Shown one piece after another: positions 6,298 to 7,328 of a DNA stretch of 7,328 bases (its first letter is position 1; every line of letters begins with the position of its first letter). The stretch is from Myxococcales bacterium (lineage in GTDB: Bacteria; Myxococcota; Myxococcia; Myxococcales; Anaeromyxobacteraceae). The DNA is taken from the NCBI GenBank assembly GCA_021848865.1, contig JAJZTO010000136.1:1-7328 (forward strand), read 5' to 3'. The translations under genes and the position numbers were made by a program. The notes below the pieces were generated by a model, which saw only the letters and a program-made list of their open reading frames with translations, did no database searches and was not told where the DNA came from.

Positions 6298-6681
6298 CTA
6301 GGCGCTGGCCTGGGCCTTCTTCTCCTGCTCGGCGATCTCGGCGCGCACCTTCTCCATGTCGAGCGCCCGGACCTGGCGGATGAGGTCCTCGAGCGCCGCC
6401 TCGGGCAGCGCCCCCGGCTGCGAGAAGACCAGCACCTTGTCGCGCAGGATCATCAGCGTCGGGATGGAGCGGATGTCGAACGACCCGGCCAGCCCCTGCT
6501 CGTCCTCGGTGTTCACCTTGCCGAAGGTGATGTCGGCGTTCTTCGCCGCCACCTTCTCGTAGGTCGGGCCGAAGATGCGGCACGGGCCGCACCAGGGCGC
6601 CCACCAGTCGATGAGCACGATCCCGTCCTTCTCGACCACGTCCTTGAAGTTCGCCTCGGTGATGTCGACCGTCGTCTTCAT
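6298..6681 (-). CDS. trxA: Thioredoxin
   Basis: This 127-residue cytoplasmic dithiol-disulfide oxidoreductase carries the classical active site WCGPC at residues 30-34 (Cys31 and Cys34), in the context IDWWAPWCGPCRIFGPTYEKVA. The cis-proline is Pro74 in RSIPTLMI. No signal peptide is present. The fold is complete by about residue 107; residues 108-127 (DMEKVRAEIAEQEKKAQASA) add a charged helical tail, making it longer than the roughly 105-110 residues typical of E. coli-type thioredoxins. ATG 6681 is chosen because AAAGGA lies 7 bases upstream and the family N-terminus fits. A longer in-frame start at 6729 would add 16 residues with no family match. It is a single gene ending in its own terminator. 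The symbol is a family assignment: a genome may hold several thioredoxins, and this need not be the main one. Confidence 0.95.
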   Translation of the reverse strand: MKTTVDITEANFKDVVEKDGIVLIDWWAPWCGPCRIFGPTYEKVAAKNADITFGKVNTEDEQGLAGSFDIRSIPTLMILRDKVLVFSQPGALPEAALEDLIRQVRALDMEKVRAEIAEQEKKAQASA

Positions 6682-6806
6682 GTCTGCGTCCTTTCGGCCC
6701 CCGTCTCCGAGGCGCTCCAGCCGGTTCACCCCGTTCGACCCCGCGGCGGCGAAAAGGATTCGTCCGTCCGCCGCCCGGCCCGGTCCGGGGATCGCTTCAC
6801 GGGCCC

Positions 6807-7148
6807 TCAGGCACCGTCCCGGAGCAGGCCGTCCAGCCGCTGCACCAGCTGGCCCCGGGTGAGCACCTCGTCCACCCCGGCGGCGGCCGCGGCCTCCATC
6901 AGGCCGCCCTGCAGGTGGCCCAGGAAGCCCACCACCCGCGTCGCGCCCGCAGCCCGGGCCCCGGCCACCTCGGCCAGCACGCCGGGCTCGTTGAGATCGG
7001 CGAGCACCGTCCCCGGCCCCAGCTCCCGGGCCGCCTGCGAGAGCGGCATCCCGCGCGGCGCCAGGCGCACCTCGACGCCCAGCCGCTCGGCGGCGGCGAA
7101 GATCTTGGAACGGAAGAGGAGGTCGCGGACCGCGACGATGACGGCCAT
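6807..7148 (-). CDS. Small receiver-like alpha/beta protein of unknown function
   Basis: I do not recognise a named family for this 113-residue protein. It alternates strands and helices like a response-regulator receiver: strand AVIVAVRD (2-9), helix SKIFAAAERLG, strand VEVRLAP, helix SQAARELG, strand TVLADLNEPG (47-56), helix VLAEVAGARAAG, strand TRVVGFLGH (70-78), helix LMEAAAAAG, strand VDEVLTRGQL (92-101), and a final helix. Asp51 sits where the phosphorylated Asp would be and Asp9 where the N-terminal acid lies. The Thr/Ser after strand 4 is Gly/His here, and the strand-5 Lys is Arg98. It could be a pseudo-receiver or another Rossmann-like protein. There is no signal peptide or membrane segment. 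Its start, ATG 7148, has no good ribosome site. It follows a two-component regulator on the same strand by 64 bases. The gene call itself is sound because composition and frame are consistent. Confidence 0.75.
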   Translation of the reverse strand: MAVIVAVRDLLFRSKIFAAAERLGVEVRLAPRGMPLSQAARELGPGTVLADLNEPGVLAEVAGARAAGATRVVGFLGHLQGGLMEAAAAAGVDEVLTRGQLVQRLDGLLRDGA

Positions 7149-7162
7149 GGGGCGAATCTAAC

Positions 7163-7184
7163 GGGGCGCCGCGCCGCGCGCCCC
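7163..7184 (-). terminator. Possible weak terminator hairpin after the response regulator gene
   Basis: GGGGCGC (7163-7169) and GCGCCCC (7178-7184) form a 7-base stem with an 8-base loop. On the minus strand the hairpin is followed by GTTAGATTC, which is only moderately T-rich. It lies between the response-regulator stop and the next start. It could be a weak terminator or a chance GC palindrome. Confidence 0.3.
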
Positions 7185-7212
7185 GCGATCGTTCCGCCGC
7201 CGCCCGCGCCGG

Positions 7213-7328
7213 CTACCGCGCCGGCGGGTACTTCTGCAGCTTGCGCTGCAGCGACCGGCGGTGAATCCCCAGGCGGCGCGCCGCCTCGGAGATGTTCCCG
7301 CCGCAGTCGGAGAGGACCCGCTGGATGT
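7213..7328 (-). CDS. RegA/ActR/PrrA-like response regulator, C-terminal fragment (5' part outside window)
   Basis: Only the last 37 residues and the TAG stop (7215-7213) are present. They form a Fis-type helix-turn-helix (HTH_8): IQRVLSDCGGNISEAARRLGIHRRSLQRKLQKYPPAR. The GGNISEAARRLGIHRRSLQRKL segment is the DNA-binding motif found at the C-terminus of RegA/ActR/PrrA global redox regulators, where the ending HRRxLQRxLxKxxP is characteristic. NtrC-family activators share the HTH_8 fold but usually end differently. If the assignment holds, the missing part would be a receiver domain phosphorylated by a RegB/PrrB-type histidine kinase. DNA binding is clear from sequence; the RegA-like reading is an inference from the short tail. 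Confidence 0.8.
   Translation of the reverse strand, partial: IQRVLSDCGGNISEAARRLGIHRRSLQRKLQKYPPAR

Noticed and set aside
6729..6738. CCCCGTTCGA also found at 6182-6191
   Set aside because: A 10-base match without the rest of the palindrome is within what chance gives in such GC-rich DNA.
6682..6806. A promoter for the thioredoxin gene
   Set aside because: The 125-base gap contains no convincing -35/-10 pair; only the AAAGGA ribosome site is clear. The gene may use a different sigma factor or be read from upstream.
1..7328. CRISPR arrays, tRNA or rRNA genes, insertion sequences, toxin-antitoxin or phage defence genes
   Set aside because: No regularly spaced repeats, tRNA-like folds, transposase motifs or defence domains were seen on either strand.

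Overview
The window is extremely GC-rich, with G or C at almost every third codon position, and all recognisable genes lie on the minus strand. Gene content, base composition and a myxobacterial-type LexA box suggest a member of the Myxococcota, with Anaeromyxobacter as the best guess. That assignment is inference; no rRNA or other taxonomic marker is present.

Layout in the direction of transcription (high to low coordinates): (1) 7328-7213, the C-terminal helix-turn-helix of a RegA/ActR/PrrA-like response regulator, cut by the window edge. (2) 7148-6807, a small protein with a receiver-like alpha/beta pattern and no firmly known function. (3) 6681-6298, a thioredoxin with an intact WCGPC site, followed by a convincing intrinsic terminator. 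(4) A 244-base spacer holding REP-like GC-rich palindromes and then an SOS promoter. (5) 6053-324, a three-gene mutagenesis cassette, imuA-imuB-dnaE2. (6) 227-1, the 5' part of a secreted cupredoxin-like protein, cut by the window start.

The core is the imuA-imuB-dnaE2 cassette, a DNA-damage-inducible translesion synthesis system. DnaE2 is the error-prone C-family polymerase with its catalytic aspartates intact. ImuB is a Y-family polymerase relative that has lost most catalytic acids and probably tethers the complex to the beta clamp. ImuA is a RecA-like accessory protein. imuA and imuB overlap by 11 bases, and imuB and dnaE2 are 11 bases apart, so they look like one co-translated unit. A sigma70-type promoter (TTGATA, 17 bases, TTCAAT) sits just upstream of imuA, and its spacer is filled exactly by a LexA-box-like sequence. 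The thioredoxin terminator separates this operon from the gene upstream.

The cassette itself is a known type of system. The less ordinary signals are: in-frame low-complexity insertions in both DnaE2 and ImuB whose DNA contains the same GGGGGC/GCCCCC palindrome type as the intergenic repeat; an ImuA with an intact Walker A but no RecA-type catalytic glutamate; and a very short predicted imuA leader. I found no clearly new multi-gene system.
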